DNA from: Macrobrachium rosenbergii
Lineage: Eukaryota > Arthropoda > Malacostraca > Decapoda > Palaemonidae
DNA: 64,000 nt
NCBI RefSeq assembly: GCF_040412425.1
Contig: NC_089743.1
Location: 81,602,471-81,666,470, forward strand
Reading direction: 5' to 3'
Part shown: positions 51,169 to 62,926 of the stretch, piece by piece
How the letters are laid out: each line of letters begins with the position of its first letter
How positions within the stretch are numbered: the first letter of the stretch is position 1
Position numbers and translations under genes: made by a program
The notes under the pieces: generated by a model
What the model saw: the letters and a program-made list of their open reading frames with translations, nothing else
What the model was told of the DNA's origin: nothing
Database searches by the model: none

Positions 51169-51211
51169 CATGTACATATATATATTTTTATATATATTAT
51201 ATAACACACAC

Positions 51212-51283
<72 letters not shown>

Positions 51284-51291
51284 CACACACA

Positions 51292-51371
<80 letters not shown>
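51099..51371. repeat. Cluster of (TA)n tracts
   Basis: Three long TA tracts (about 51121-51164, 51213-51280, 51296-51370) separated by ACACACA-bearing segments. Confidence 0.97.
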
Positions 51372-51372
<1 letters not shown>

Positions 51373-51389
51373 CACACATATTTATGTGT

Positions 51390-51970
51390 GTGTTTGTGCG
51401 TACGTTTGTGTGTAAATAAAAACGACTATTTTTTCTTTTTCATAAAATCTGCCAGAAAAAAACAAATCGGAAACAGTGGAATGCACCTTCCAGTGACTCA
51501 GGCCAATGACTGATTTTGTGAAGTCTAAGAAAAAACAGAAAAAAAGAGACAGTGATAAAACTAACAATTATTCATTGCAGAAAGAAATTCTGGTGACATG
51601 CAAAGGACGTGAGTGAATTCGATCGGAAAATTTCTGTATCAATGTCAAGAGTTCACAGAGGACAGGCATTGTCAATCTCGGGCTTAACTTGAGATTTGTA
51701 ATGATTGGTCTGATAGGAAAGTTGCAGGAACTAAAACAAAGATATGTTTTCATTGATTACAAGACCGAGTTTAAAAATTAGCTCGAGAACTTTCGAATCA
51801 AAGGATTTTTCCAAAATATCTGCCTTCGGTTTTTCCTAATTGCGGAACACCACGGTTTATCACATTTGGACAAGTTCAGTCTCTTCATTAACTGTAAAAT
51901 TTAAGAATGGGACGATATGGGGAACAATATTCGTCACTGGAAAAAAATAAGGTAACGTCCATTTTTTTTA
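51390..51970. other. Unique stretch, no gene seen
   Basis: A+T-rich DNA without recognised elements. Confidence 0.55.
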
Positions 51971-52072
51971 AGTGTGGCAGAGAGACAAACAAACACACAC
52001 ACAAACATAACAATACATACATACACACACATATATATACATACATATATACTAGAGTATGCACATATATAT

Positions 52073-52172
<100 letters not shown>

Positions 52173-52254
52173 GCGTGTGTGTACATGTATGTGTCCACAA
52201 TTTATGCGTACACGTATACATGCATGTTTAGAGTGTGTGTGCGTGTGTGCCTGT

Positions 52255-52316
<62 letters not shown>
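52255..52316. repeat. (GA)n microsatellite
   Basis: About 31 GA units. Confidence 0.97.
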
Positions 52317-52321
<5 letters not shown>

Positions 52322-53734
52322 TTAAGTTGACGCGTTTATACTGTGATATGCTGATTAGTGTACTCAAAGATTACCGATATCAGTTCTACCCACAAGTATT
52401 AATTAACATTACGATAAGTCTTCTCTCTCGCCAGATTTTACATGAAATTACAATAAGATTTGTTCTGACTCACAAGACTGCCAAGATACTGACCTTCACG
52501 TTGTGGTTTCTTAATTCAATCTGGCTTCAAAGAGTTGGCCATTCTGACGCCCAAGAAATTTGATTCTATCAGTCAATTTACCGCACTCAAAAACGAGATA
52601 CAACGCCTAATAGCAATTAGAGAACTCCTTCCCAACAAGCAGAACATCACCAGCTGATCAATATGGAATGCTAACTAAATTTTCACTCTTTTATGTGAAT
52701 CCCGTACACCAGTTCATTTTGAGATTTCAACCTTTTTCTAGTAGTCATTTCTTTCAAGTATTCAGTACCAGACGTCGCGTGAGACTCCTTTCATTTTAAA
52801 CAGACCAATAGAGATAACGGCGCTGGAAAAATACCAATTATTATTAAAGTTTATTTACCAAAATTTTCTTCGACGCAATCTAACATTGTCATTTCACCTC
52901 AAGTCCAAAAGATTATATTATATATCTTACACGTTAGCCCTCACCGTCGGCGCTTGTATTCCTCGCTGATTTTATCGCTTTTTTGCCCTCATTATCATAT
53001 CCCTTCCTGTCCCTTCCCCCTTTTTTTTTGTCAACCTACACACCAAGAACATAACTTAAATGTGAAAAATGACACGCATACATACCGTAATCAATGCATC
53101 TTGTCTCATAAATCGTTACCTGATATCTATACAGTCAACAATTGAGAAAAATAAACAATTAAACGATAACATCAACATGTATAGGATGAACGATAACATC
53201 ACAAAATATCAGCAACGATAACAGGGAAAAAGAGTAAACGTTATCAATTAGATAATGCTAACTAATGACTTCCTCCGCTGACGGGACGTCCCGGTCACAC
53301 TGAAAAAAAAAAAGGTAAGAATAAAAATGAAAATTAAAAAGGCAGTGTTAATGAAGGAGGAAGAAAAAAGCACGGGGAAGGGTGGGGCAAAGGTGGTCAA
53401 AAGGTAGGCAGGAGACCAGACGGCGAAAGGGGGGACCATATATTATGCCCAATCATAAAACAATGAGTTTCGGGAGACACAGCAAACGAAGGAAGGATGC
53501 GTTTATATCGTATAATTGCCGTTTATATATTAGTTAATTAGCTCCAACAGTCCTGGGATGTTGGGGCCTCGTCTCCCGCTCGTTTTATCCGGATCCTTTT
53601 ATAACCTTGGATACTCGCTTGTTGTTATGGCTGTTAATGAGAGTGTAATTGCGTATATTATAATCTGCGTATATTATTATCCTTTATCCATCTGACATTT
53701 TTACATTAACTTACGTACGATACAAGCTCAAAAT
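52317..53734. other. Unique stretch, no gene supported
   Basis: A+T-rich with short frames. A purine-rich patch lies at 53300-53435. No element recognised. Confidence 0.5.
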
Positions 53735-53905
53735 GTCAGTCAACACTTTTACCAGCAAAAAGACCAGGATTCGATTCCAAGTCAAGGTGGCGCGATTTTT
53801 GGGGCATTCCGTTAAATGCTCTTCTATCTTTGTTGACCTATGCTGTGATTTTACCTGGTAGTTAGTTGCCTGTGGTGGGTCGAGCTAGACTGGAGGAGTG
53901 CATAT
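53735..53905 (+). mobile_element. Dispersed repeat, probable tRNA-related SINE, second family
   Basis: Contains a B-box-like GGATTCGATTCCAAG at about 53767-53781, followed by TTTTTGGGGCATTCCGTTA and the segment also found at 50263-50362. An A-box is not clear. I recall similar sequence as a decapod dispersed repeat. No target-site duplication recognised. Confidence 0.5.
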
Positions 53906-55075
53906 ATAAGCCATATATCAGTAAACTAACAGAATACATCACTTGGCTGAATAATGTATTCTGAGAATATATTACCACGCCTTTCTACTAACCACATCAT
54001 ACAAATGTCAACTGCGGTAACGAATGTCTAAACAAGATTTGTTTTAATGGAAATATAAAAGTAGACAACAACACGAAATAAAAACTGAACGGTACAATTA
54101 ATGACTCGAACAAGAGTAAAATCACAGCAGATGTTAAAATTATAGCGACTAGTAAATTGTGTTTTGCTAAAGCACACACACAAGATTTGTTAACGCTCAT
54201 CACCATTTCCCAGGATATAAAAAGGATCAACGGGATGGTCAAAGTTCTTAAAGTGATTTATCATGACAACGCACGCTGTTTTATTTAATAAGACCTTGGT
54301 AAACAGCAACACAGCAGCTGTCAACACAGCTCGAAGTACCATACTTCCCAAGTTCTTTTGTCTGTCAAACAAGCGCTGTACTACTAGTGAAAAAAACATG
54401 TAAAAAGCTAAGGATCTGAAAATCTAAAAGATGGATTATTAATTACCCGGAATATTAACTGAGGTTAAATGGCTGTTATTTTGTTAACTAATTTTATATC
54501 TCATAAGACGATCACGATTTTCTCTAAATGTAAAAGACAATTATATTTCTAACAAGTAAGCACCGTTTCCTTGCGTTTTGAAATCAATCTCTTGTACGCT
54601 GAAAGTACGGAAGTATATTTCATATATTTTGGCCAACACAGGTTTGCAACCTCACTGGGAGCTTTCGGTTTGATTTATGGTTTAAAAATAACTTGAAAAA
54701 TCCCTTATAAAAGTTATACTGCCTTAATTATTAGTATATGTCCCTTGCTGAACTATGTATTAATGACCCGGAGATTATCCTTACGAGTCTAAAAGCAGTC
54801 GAATTTGCCTGATTTTCAGTGACAATATAATAATAAAAATGATAAGAGAATAATACTATTGGGATGGAAAATAACTCACATTATGACTAGTCTGAATGTT
54901 GTCTATCAATCTCTTCACCCACATGTACATGCATCAACACACAAAGTTGCAATCATAAACTTAAACACATACACATTTATGCATCATAAAGACATTAGTT
55001 GTCTGTATTTAATTAACAGCAAGCTCTCAACCTCATGCAAACCCATTCAAGTGAGCCATCAAGTCTAACATTACG
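53906..55075. other. Unique A+T-rich stretch, no gene seen
   Basis: Frames of 60-80 codons only, with no recognisable motif. Confidence 0.55.
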
Positions 55076-55165
55076 GTCACAATATACAAACAGATAGAGA
55101 TAACCAAACACACCCCTCCCACAACCACCCACCCAATATTCATATCCTGGTGATGGTTGCAAGCG

Positions 55166-55192
55166 GGAGGGGGGGGGGGGGAGGAGGGGGTT
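55166..55192 (+). other. G-rich tract, G-quadruplex-capable
   Basis: A run of about a dozen G near 55170 is followed by GAGGAGGGGG. The surrounding block 55160-55560 is G/A-rich on the plus strand. Confidence 0.6.
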
Positions 55193-55344
55193 GGAACACC
55201 ACGAGACGGAAGCAGGAGAAGGAAAGACTGGGAGGATAGGAGGTGGGGTGGAAGGTGGAAGGGTTGAATCCCGGATTCTATCAGGATATCAGGTGGGGTT
55301 CTCAGTACCCAAGAGACGGTCAAGGGAGGAAGGTAGGGACAAGG

Positions 55345-55347
<3 letters not shown>

Positions 55348-55389
<42 letters not shown>
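55348..55389. repeat. (GA)n microsatellite
   Basis: GA tract inside the G/A-rich block. The 131- and 158-codon frames across it on opposite strands mirror each other and are compositional. Confidence 0.96.
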
Positions 55390-55391
<2 letters not shown>

Positions 55392-55559
55392 TCCGTGCTC
55401 CTACCAATGGCAGGGGCAGGGAGGCAGCGGTACCCGGGCACCAACTGGAGACAGATGGGACGGGGCAGGTGTGCGAAGGTGGGCAGAGGGGCCCTTGAAG
55501 TCTATTCACGTTGTCAACAATGGTCTTGGATAAACCGTGGCAATTGCCGAGATAATTAC

Positions 55560-56004
55560 TCTTCTGCGTGCAAGAAAATTAGATGATATAAAGGAAGAAG
55601 TTTCCGATCGCATCCCCTATCCATTCCCCAGGGGCCCCTCTAGTTCCCATAAAAAGTCTCCCCGAAAAGTGGCGACAAAAGGGTGTAGGATAGTAAATGA
55701 TGTTTGAAGATAGATGATATAGAGGATAAAAGAGGTTTAGTTGACGTTTTTACACCAAAGTAAATATGGATCATGTTTGAAAAGAACACAGGGAAATATG
55801 AAGTGCAGCTGTGTTTAACGTGAGGAAGAAATTAATCATACGGTATTTTAAAAGGGTGAGCGAATAGCAAACCACGCAATGCAAAAATAAAATCGGAAAT
55901 CTATACGGCAGATAAAAAAGATAAATGATTTGACGAAGTTCACTGCTTGTTTTTACAAAAAAATTCTCACACATAATTTCGACTTCTTGATTGATTAATT
56001 CTTG
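55560..56004. other. Unique stretch, no gene seen
   Basis: No elements recognised before the SINE remnant at 56016. Confidence 0.55.
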
Positions 56005-56015
56005 AAACCATCTTA

Positions 56016-56035
56016 AGTTAAGTATATCTTAGTTT
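56016..56035 (-). mobile_element. 20-bp SINE 3'-end remnant with target-site duplication
   Basis: The 20 bases at 56016-56035 equal the reverse complement of the terminal AAACTAAGGTATACTTAACT of the main SINE with one difference. They are flanked by a perfect 11-base duplication AAACCATCTTA at 56005-56015 and 56036-56046. It is best explained as an extremely 5'-truncated SINE insertion made by target-primed reverse transcription. Confidence 0.8.
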
Positions 56036-56046
56036 AAACCATCTTA

Positions 56047-56671
56047 CATTTACCCAATTATACTTCCGTGAGTCCGGAAATAATTCTTAATTTTTCGAGT
56101 CTCCAGAAATTTTCCATCCAGCTTTAACAATGAAACCTTCATTTTCCAATTGATTTCTAACATTTCCATTCTACTTATTCGTGACAAGTGCACTTAATTC
56201 ACCCAGACTTCAATGCACAATAAATTCCTTCCAGTTTGTTTTGAATTTAATTAGCAGCAGGGAATAAAAAAATCCCTTCCCTTTTGAGTCTAACGTAATT
56301 ATTTTCTTCATGGTCTATAATAAACCATACCCTCTCCTGTTTAAGTTCTTGATAATATCTATTATTTCATTTTCAAGTTCTAGTCATAGAAATTTTCAAT
56401 TTTTTACCTCATGGCACTCCTAATCATTCCATTTATGAGGTACTCTCTCAAATTTTTTACTTAATTTTCCTAATCATTTCATTTATGAGGTACTCCCTCA
56501 AATTTTTTACTTAATTTTTTTCCCTTTATTATTTGTTTCACAGGTAGAAACAGTAGGAACTGAGTCTGGTATTGTTGTTGGGTAGGGGGATAAAAAAAAA
56601 AGAAGAAAAAAGAAAGATTGAATGTCAGGTTTGATACTAATCCACAGAGCAGAACCTCATTGTTCCCTTTT
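56047..56671. other. Unique stretch with a small tandem duplication
   Basis: A 50-bp unit (CCTAATCATTYCATTTATGAGG and onward) occurs twice at 56419-56520. Otherwise A+T-rich with no gene seen. Confidence 0.6.
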
Positions 56672-57060
56672 TAGTTTTCTGAAAAGAAAACTATTGTGCC
56701 GGCTTTGTCTGTCCGTCCACACTTTTTCTATCCGCTCTCACATCTTAAAAACTGCTGAGGCTAGAGGGCTGCAAAATGGCAAGTTGATCATCCACCCTCC
56801 AATCATCAAACATACCACATTGCAGCCTTCTAGCCTCAGTAGTTTTGATTTTATTTAAGGTTAAAGTTAGCCATAATCGTCCATCTGGCAACGATATAGG
56901 CCAGGCCACCACCGGGCCGTGGTTAAAGTTTCATGGGCCGCGGCCCATACAGCATTATACCGAGACCACCGAAAGATAGATCTATATATTTTCTGTGGCC
57001 TTGATTATACGCCGTACAGAAAACTCGATTGCGCCGAAGAAACGTCGCCGCATTTTTCAC
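56672..57060 (+). mobile_element. Dispersed element with internal hairpin, copy 1
   Basis: Starts near GAAAAGAAAACTATTGTGCC and ends near GCGCCGAAGAAACGTCGCCG. An internal inverted repeat of about 30 bases (ACTGCTGAGGCTAGAGGGCT at 56751-56779 and its near-complement at 56815-56844) closes on a 35-base loop. The right half has GGCCACCACCGGGCCGTGG and ACCGAGACCACCGAAAGATA. I recall close relatives in decapod sequences. It has no coding frame, and the ends are approximate. Confidence 0.75.
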
Positions 57061-57663
57061 TATGAAAATCGCTAAAAAACTAAATTCCTGCTTGCTTGAT
57101 AACGCAGATGATAGTAAAGACACGCCAAGCATACGGACAAAATCACACGCAAAGTATGCAAGCAACAATACTTGATAATTAAACAATACGCAAAAATATA
57201 CGTAAATAGTCTTCCGTTGTACACGGCTTCCATCTCCGATTGATTCTTCATTTATCCCTCTTCTTTTATGACACATATCCACTATTTTCCTGGACCTCCA
57301 ACTCTTTTCCCTCTTCCAGCGTATTCCACTCATGCAGTCTCTTCATCAAAATATTCTTTGTGAGAACTCGATGTAACCTTAGTTTCAGATTCTTTCCACA
57401 TACCATTCCTTCTCTTTATATTTTCTTTAACGATCTTGGCACCTTACCCTGTTCTATTTTGTGCATCGTCTTATTTCATATACGCAAGCAGCTGTAAGGA
57501 AAAACTACATTCCTAATTCATATTTGAATTTGGACTCCTTTTAAATCTTGGCTTTCATCTCTTATCTTCTCCTCTTGACAACATTCACTTTCAACTTTAT
57601 TTGCAGAACTTCTACTCTTTTCACAATGATCTTCGAAACTTCCGCTTCTCATTTCCAGTCAAC
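57061..57663. other. Unique, partly pyrimidine-rich stretch
   Basis: The plus strand at 57240-57660 is T/C-rich. An 85-codon frame there has no recognised domain. Confidence 0.5.
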
Positions 57664-57682
57664 ACAGTAATCTTGAAATATC

Positions 57683-58166
57683 GGAGCCTCGATGGCTAGG
57701 TCGGTAGAGCAGCAGACTCGGACTTCATAAGAAGTCGTGTCGCTCAAATCCGCAGCCGGCCGGTCAGAGGGCGGACACTTTAGACACCCCGGGATTATGT
57801 ATGTAATCAACGGATAGGTTTGCTAAAAGCAAATGGGTGTTACAGACTAATGCACACACAAACAAAGCCACTCCAACATCTTCTAAAAACATAACAGACG
57901 CCTTACACGTCTCGAACTGTCGGCCTAAACCGCTCACGTCTCCTCGCTACTACGGGAAAGGGAGCTGGGGATTTGGCACGATACATATACACATGTGCTA
58001 CCGGGGTCTAAGCGATGTCAGGCAGGGCAGCCGATCGAGGCTACGGCCTACCCCAACGCCAAATCAAAGTCCTTCAAAGGAAGGCATCGTGCTTACCCCA
58101 TATGAAGAATGGGTAAAAGCATGTTAAACGAAGAAGAAGAAGAAGAAGAAGAAGAAGAAGAAGAAG
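57683..58166 (+). mobile_element. Long tRNA-derived SINE with (GAA)n tail
   Basis: A perfect 19-base target-site duplication (ACAGTAATCTTGAAATATC) lies at 57664-57682 and 58167-58185. The head has an A-box-like TGGCTAGGTCGGTAGAGC and B-box-like CGCTCAAATCC. The body continues for about 370 bases and ends in a (GAA)n tail at about 58131-58166. At 484 bases it is long for a SINE. A 96-codon frame (57837-58127) within the body is fortuitous. I recall very similar body sequence in other decapods. Confidence 0.93.
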
Positions 58167-58185
58167 ACAGTAATCTTGAAATATC

Positions 58186-59018
58186 AGTTATTCCACCCCC
58201 CACGCACACCAAATACTCATAAATGTTCTCCTCTAGACATAGACAGACAACGAACACAAAAAAAAAAAAAAAACATGCTTACATAAATGTTATTAGTACA
58301 CAGATAAAATGTACACTCACGTAAACAGTTCATACGCATATGGACGATAAAGTTTCCAAGACGAAAACAAAGATTTGCAAAGTCCACCGGAAACGACGAC
58401 CGAACACGCGACTGGCAGCCATCGACGCCGAAAGCATCATATTAAGCAATACATCAAGGAAACCATTACATCTCATTTGTAGGTGAACAGAGTCATTTCT
58501 GGTGCCACCCTATTCCACAGGATAAGGGCAAAATCGTTGGGAATAACAAAGACGCAACGATCATCCCCATCGTAACGTGAGTAATTGCCGAGTTCCTCGC
58601 TCTTGCTGCCTTGTACACAACATGATAAATTGCCACATCATCGGAAGAGGGAATCCGGTATTCATTATTTTGGTGATGTTTATTCTATTAACTGGTACCA
58701 TTTCCTTGCAGCACGCAGCTTTCCACCTCCATATCTCGTTTCATACCTGCGTTTCCTTTATAACTCCGTCCTCGTGGGAAGCTGCTAATTTATTTAAGTA
58801 CAAAATGGGCAGTAGATACAAAACTAAACATTTATATAAGCGAAAAGGGAAAAAAACAAGAAATATCAGAGGATATTTGTTAAGTTGCAAAATATACTTG
58901 TTGCTACTTCATTTCCTAGCAGAAATATTCCAACCTTAAGAGTTCTATTGAAATGATGAGAAAAACTTGGCAATCGGCGTGGAATCCCTTTAAAAAACAA
59001 CGAACGTAAAACACTGTC

Positions 59019-59024
<6 letters not shown>
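58186..59024. other. Unique stretch, no gene supported
   Basis: Contains a poly-A run (58258-58273). A 120-codon plus-strand frame (58577-58939) has hydrophobic segments but no recognised family. Confidence 0.5.
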
Positions 59025-59062
<38 letters not shown>

Positions 59063-59069
59063 GCTGTAT

Positions 59070-59126
<57 letters not shown>

Positions 59127-59160
59127 TATGTATACACATACAAACACACACATATAATAA

Positions 59161-59217
<57 letters not shown>

Positions 59218-59235
59218 TACATACATACATATATA
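59025..59235. repeat. Cluster of (TA)n tracts
   Basis: Three TA tracts separated by TACATACATA and CACATA segments. Confidence 0.96.
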
Positions 59236-59675
59236 GCTTTACTCAGATGATGAGGGGGGGAACTTAAACCTGAAATTCATGAATAAATCAAGACGGCAAA
59301 AGCTGTGATAAAGTAAAACATGACACGAAAAATGCATTTTTCCCAAAAGATAAGAAAATGCCTCATTATACTTCACCAAATCAAAAATGTAAATGTCCAT
59401 GGAACACATTGCAAAGAATTACCACATCCTACAAGTTATATACCCTCAAACTACTTCACTATAATACGTCATTTCCCATCGTTTAGAAGATGGATCTTGG
59501 TGTAAATTGCTGTTATCGTCAATAATCCTGGAAGATTATTACAATTTGGTTATTATGGGTCATAAAATTAATAGGCAAATGCCATACCTGAGAATATGGT
59601 GTTATCTTTATTGATAATAATCATAACAATAATCATAACAGCACAACTATTAATCAAATAATTAGCATCAACAGC

Positions 59676-59677
<2 letters not shown>
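59236..59677. other. Unique stretch, no gene seen
   Basis: A+T-rich DNA without recognised elements. Confidence 0.55.

Positions 59678-59744
<67 letters not shown>
59678..59744. repeat. (GA)n microsatellite
   Basis: About 33 GA units. The following 580 bases to the SINE at 60327 are unique with no gene seen. Confidence 0.97.
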
Positions 59745-59746
<2 letters not shown>

Positions 59747-60326
59747 GTTTCCAAAGAGTGTGCAATAAACACAATACAGTTAACCAGAAACAGAGCAACG
59801 TTTTCACTTTTAACCAAACATCCTGATTCAACAACACATTCAGCCTTTACAGTACAACACTTCAGAGAGATAACATTTACATTGTACCTCTTTTACTCTT
59901 TGTGTGAATTAGCCACCATAATTTACCATAAGAGTAATCTAGCCCCATGCCAAATATACCTAAAAATCAAATGAAAACACGTACACAAACAACAAAATAA
60001 TCTGTGAAATATTCATATCTTGTCTGGAATTTTTTTTTTACCGATGTTGATGCTGGAAAGTTTAAAGTACCTTATCGTTTCGTGAGGTAACTTTCGTATT
60101 CATTTCTCAACTGCTATTGACTAGTGGATAACATCACTAGAGTGTATGATCTGCTAACATGTTAATGTCATTTGGGGAACTATTATACTTCCCTTTAAAT
60201 GGCTCCTTTTTTTTTTTTAAATAATATAAGCATTGCATCTGTTCACGAACACCTGAGTAGTTTTACATATGGTAAACGTGCTCTCAGGATTAACCATAAT
60301 AAAAAAATATTGTAACTTATATAGTT

Positions 60327-60609
60327 CCTCATTGGATGGGTCGATATCGTACTCGGCTAGCACTCTCCTAGGCCCGCGTTCGATTCTAAGGCCGGCCAAT
60401 GAAGAATTAGAGGAATTTATTTCTGGTGATAGAAATCCATTTCTCGTCATAATGTGGTTCGGATCCCACAATAAGCTGTGGGTCCCGTTGCTAGGTAACC
60501 AGTTGGTTCTTAGCCACGTAAAATAAGTCTAATCCTTCGGGCCAGCCCTAGGAGAGCTGTTAATCAGCTCAGTGGTCTGGTTAAACTAAGGTATACTTAA
60601 CTTTTTTTT
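60327..60609 (+). mobile_element. tRNA-derived SINE, main family, copy A
   Basis: Full copy ending in a short T run. Its head (CTCATTGGATGGGTCGATAT, B-box GCGTTCGATTC) is the one shared with B and E. Body landmarks are GTGGTTCGGATCCCACA, GGTAACCAGTTGGTTCTTAG, CCTAGGAGAGCTGTTAATCAG and the terminal AAACTAAGGTATACTTAAC. No clear target-site duplication. Confidence 0.9.
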
Positions 60610-61345
60610 GTTGCAAGTATGACAAAAGGCATTGAACCCTGGCAAACAGCGTGGACAAAGCAGCTGCCTCACCAAGTCAGTGACTTTATGTCTTATTCCA
60701 AGCGAACGAGAGCGCAAGAAAAAAACGAAAATAACATACAGAAACTATGAAGAACTTATGTCAATAAGACCACCTGGAAACACAATTAATTAATGGTAGC
60801 ACAGCGGGTAACATCCTGTCTTTGTACGTCAGGTAATAGCTGACCTATCCCACGATATAACTTCTCGCACGTTGCAGGCAAAACATATCTGTCGAAAGTT
60901 TCTAGATGCTTTTGGTAAATGCGAGTGGAACGCGGATTTAACTGAGCAGAAGAAGAAGAAGAAGAAAGAGACAGAATCCGCAATTATTTATACATTAAGA
61001 CTGCTACTACTACTAATAAAATATAATTGCACACTCACTATGGAGTTGTAATAATAATAATAAGGACGATTCTGTTAAGCCGAGTTACGTTATGAATACT
61101 TGGAAGCACTGTTAAAAAATAACGGAGAAAATAACTTTCTTAAAGGGAAGTATTTAGTGTAAATTTTACTGAGTCAAAAATGGCCGATATTTTGCAGCAA
61201 AATTAACTAAAAGGCAACAATTTGTAAGAGACAAAAAATGTGGGGGGTAAAAAAAGAGGGTAATACACCGTGGAAACTAAACCTTTAGGAGAATAAAAAA
61301 AATTAAGTCCATGAAACTTAAAATTAAATCCAAGAATTAAACAGG
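60610..61345. other. Mostly unique stretch
   Basis: A segment at about 60795-60970 has a tRNA-like start (GGTAGCACAGCGGGTAAC) and ends in GAAGAA repeats, but lacks a B-box and target-site duplication. It might be a decayed SINE. Otherwise no element recognised. Confidence 0.4.
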
Positions 61346-61562
61346 TAAAAAATGCGCCGAAGTTTCTTCAGAGCAATCGAGCTTTCTGTCCAGCGTATAA
61401 TCAAGGCCACCAAAAATATATCTATCTTTCGGTGGTCTCGGTATAATGCTGTATGGGCCGTGGCCTATGAACCTTTAACTATGGCCCGGTGGTGGCCTGT
61501 ACTATATCGTTGCCAGATGCACGAATATGGCTGACTTTAACCTTAAATAAAAATAAAAACTT
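61346..61562 (-). mobile_element. Dispersed element with internal hairpin, copy 2, truncated
   Basis: Reverse-oriented match to the right half of 56672-57060: GCGCCGAAG, GTATAATCAAGGCCACC, TCTTTCGGTGGTCTCGGTAT and CCCGGTGGTGGCCTGTA all correspond. The half containing the internal hairpin is missing; the match ends at TTTAACCTTAAATAAAA. Confidence 0.78.
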
Positions 61563-61646
61563 TTGCGATTGCATTGCTCACCCTTACTTCAAAACTAAGG
61601 AATTCAAATCCATGCTTATAATTATCGTCTATCTCATCATTATTTT

Positions 61647-61763
<117 letters not shown>

Positions 61764-62406
61764 TAGTTGAAAGTAGAATGCAAGACCAAGGGCCCAAACA
61801 GAGGAAGGAAAAGGATACTGAGAAGTAAAGAACTAAGAAAGAGAAACAATACCGAACACCGGAAAAGATGAATAACAAATAAAATAAATACGACACATAA
61901 CTATCAAGCTAGGAAATGAGACTCGTGTCAGCCTGCTCAACAAAAAAATAATTTTCACTAAGTTTGAATTTTTGATTTCCAACGTTTCAACAAGATTAGG
62001 AAGGCAATTCCACTTGCTTGGTCATAACAATAAAAAAAAAAAATCCTAGACAACCTTGGGGGTACTGACCCTTAAAGAGGAAAAGGCAAGAATTTTCCAA
62101 TTAACTGCACATCTTATTTTAAGTGGTGGATGGGACAGCATGGGAAATTCCGAATTCAAAGGGTGATCAGTATTTAGGAATATCTTTTACAGCAAGCACA
62201 ATGAACTTATTGAACGACAGGGCCAGAGATTAATATCTAGATATAAGATATAAAATAAGGGCCAGACCGGATATGTTTCTCAAAAACGAATTACCAGTAT
62301 AAAATGATACTTACAATCTTGAATAAATAATTAATGAAACACTATTAATGACAAGATCTTGGTGGGGTTAATAAACATAAAACACACTTAAACACACTTA
62401 TACACA

Positions 62407-62415
<9 letters not shown>

Positions 62416-62461
<46 letters not shown>

Positions 62462-62474
62462 TGTGTGTGTGTAT
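62416..62474. repeat. (TA)n-(TG)n microsatellite
   Basis: A TA tract (62416-62458) is followed by TG repeats. Confidence 0.96.
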
Positions 62475-62501
62475 GTGTGTGCACACTGCAAACACCAGAA
62501 T

Positions 62502-62639
62502 CAGAGTGAAGTAAAAGAATGCTTTCCTAGGGCTTTGATCATTTACTATACAAAATCTTCAAAGGAATGCCTTGAAGACGTGTACATAGCGAATACAAGA
62601 AAGCGCTGTTGAAGCATTCTATTACTTTACCTCATTCTG
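62502..62639. mobile_element. Short hairpin element between (TA)n tracts
   Basis: Imperfect inverted repeats of about 25-29 bases (CAGAGTGAAGTAAAAGAATG at 62502-62526; complement at 62611-62639) around an 84-base loop containing GACGTGTACATAGCGAATAC. I recall that word from dispersed repeats in other invertebrates. The family is unverified. Confidence 0.45.
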
Positions 62640-62674
62640 TATTTGTAGCATATTTTCATCAAGTGTCTTGAGTG

Positions 62675-62850
<176 letters not shown>

Positions 62851-62926
62851 TAGCTGACCAACCCGGCACTACCAGGGGAAAACTTTGAATAACAACTACG
62901 TGTAAGGGGAAGGAAAAGGGAAAGCT

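Noticed and set aside
55033..55586. Long frames on both strands (158 and 131 codons)
   Set aside because: Mirror-image openness over a G/A-rich block containing (GA)n. No recognised motif on either strand.
57837..58127. 96-codon open frame
   Set aside because: It lies wholly inside the 484-bp SINE, whose ends are fixed by the 19-bp target-site duplication.
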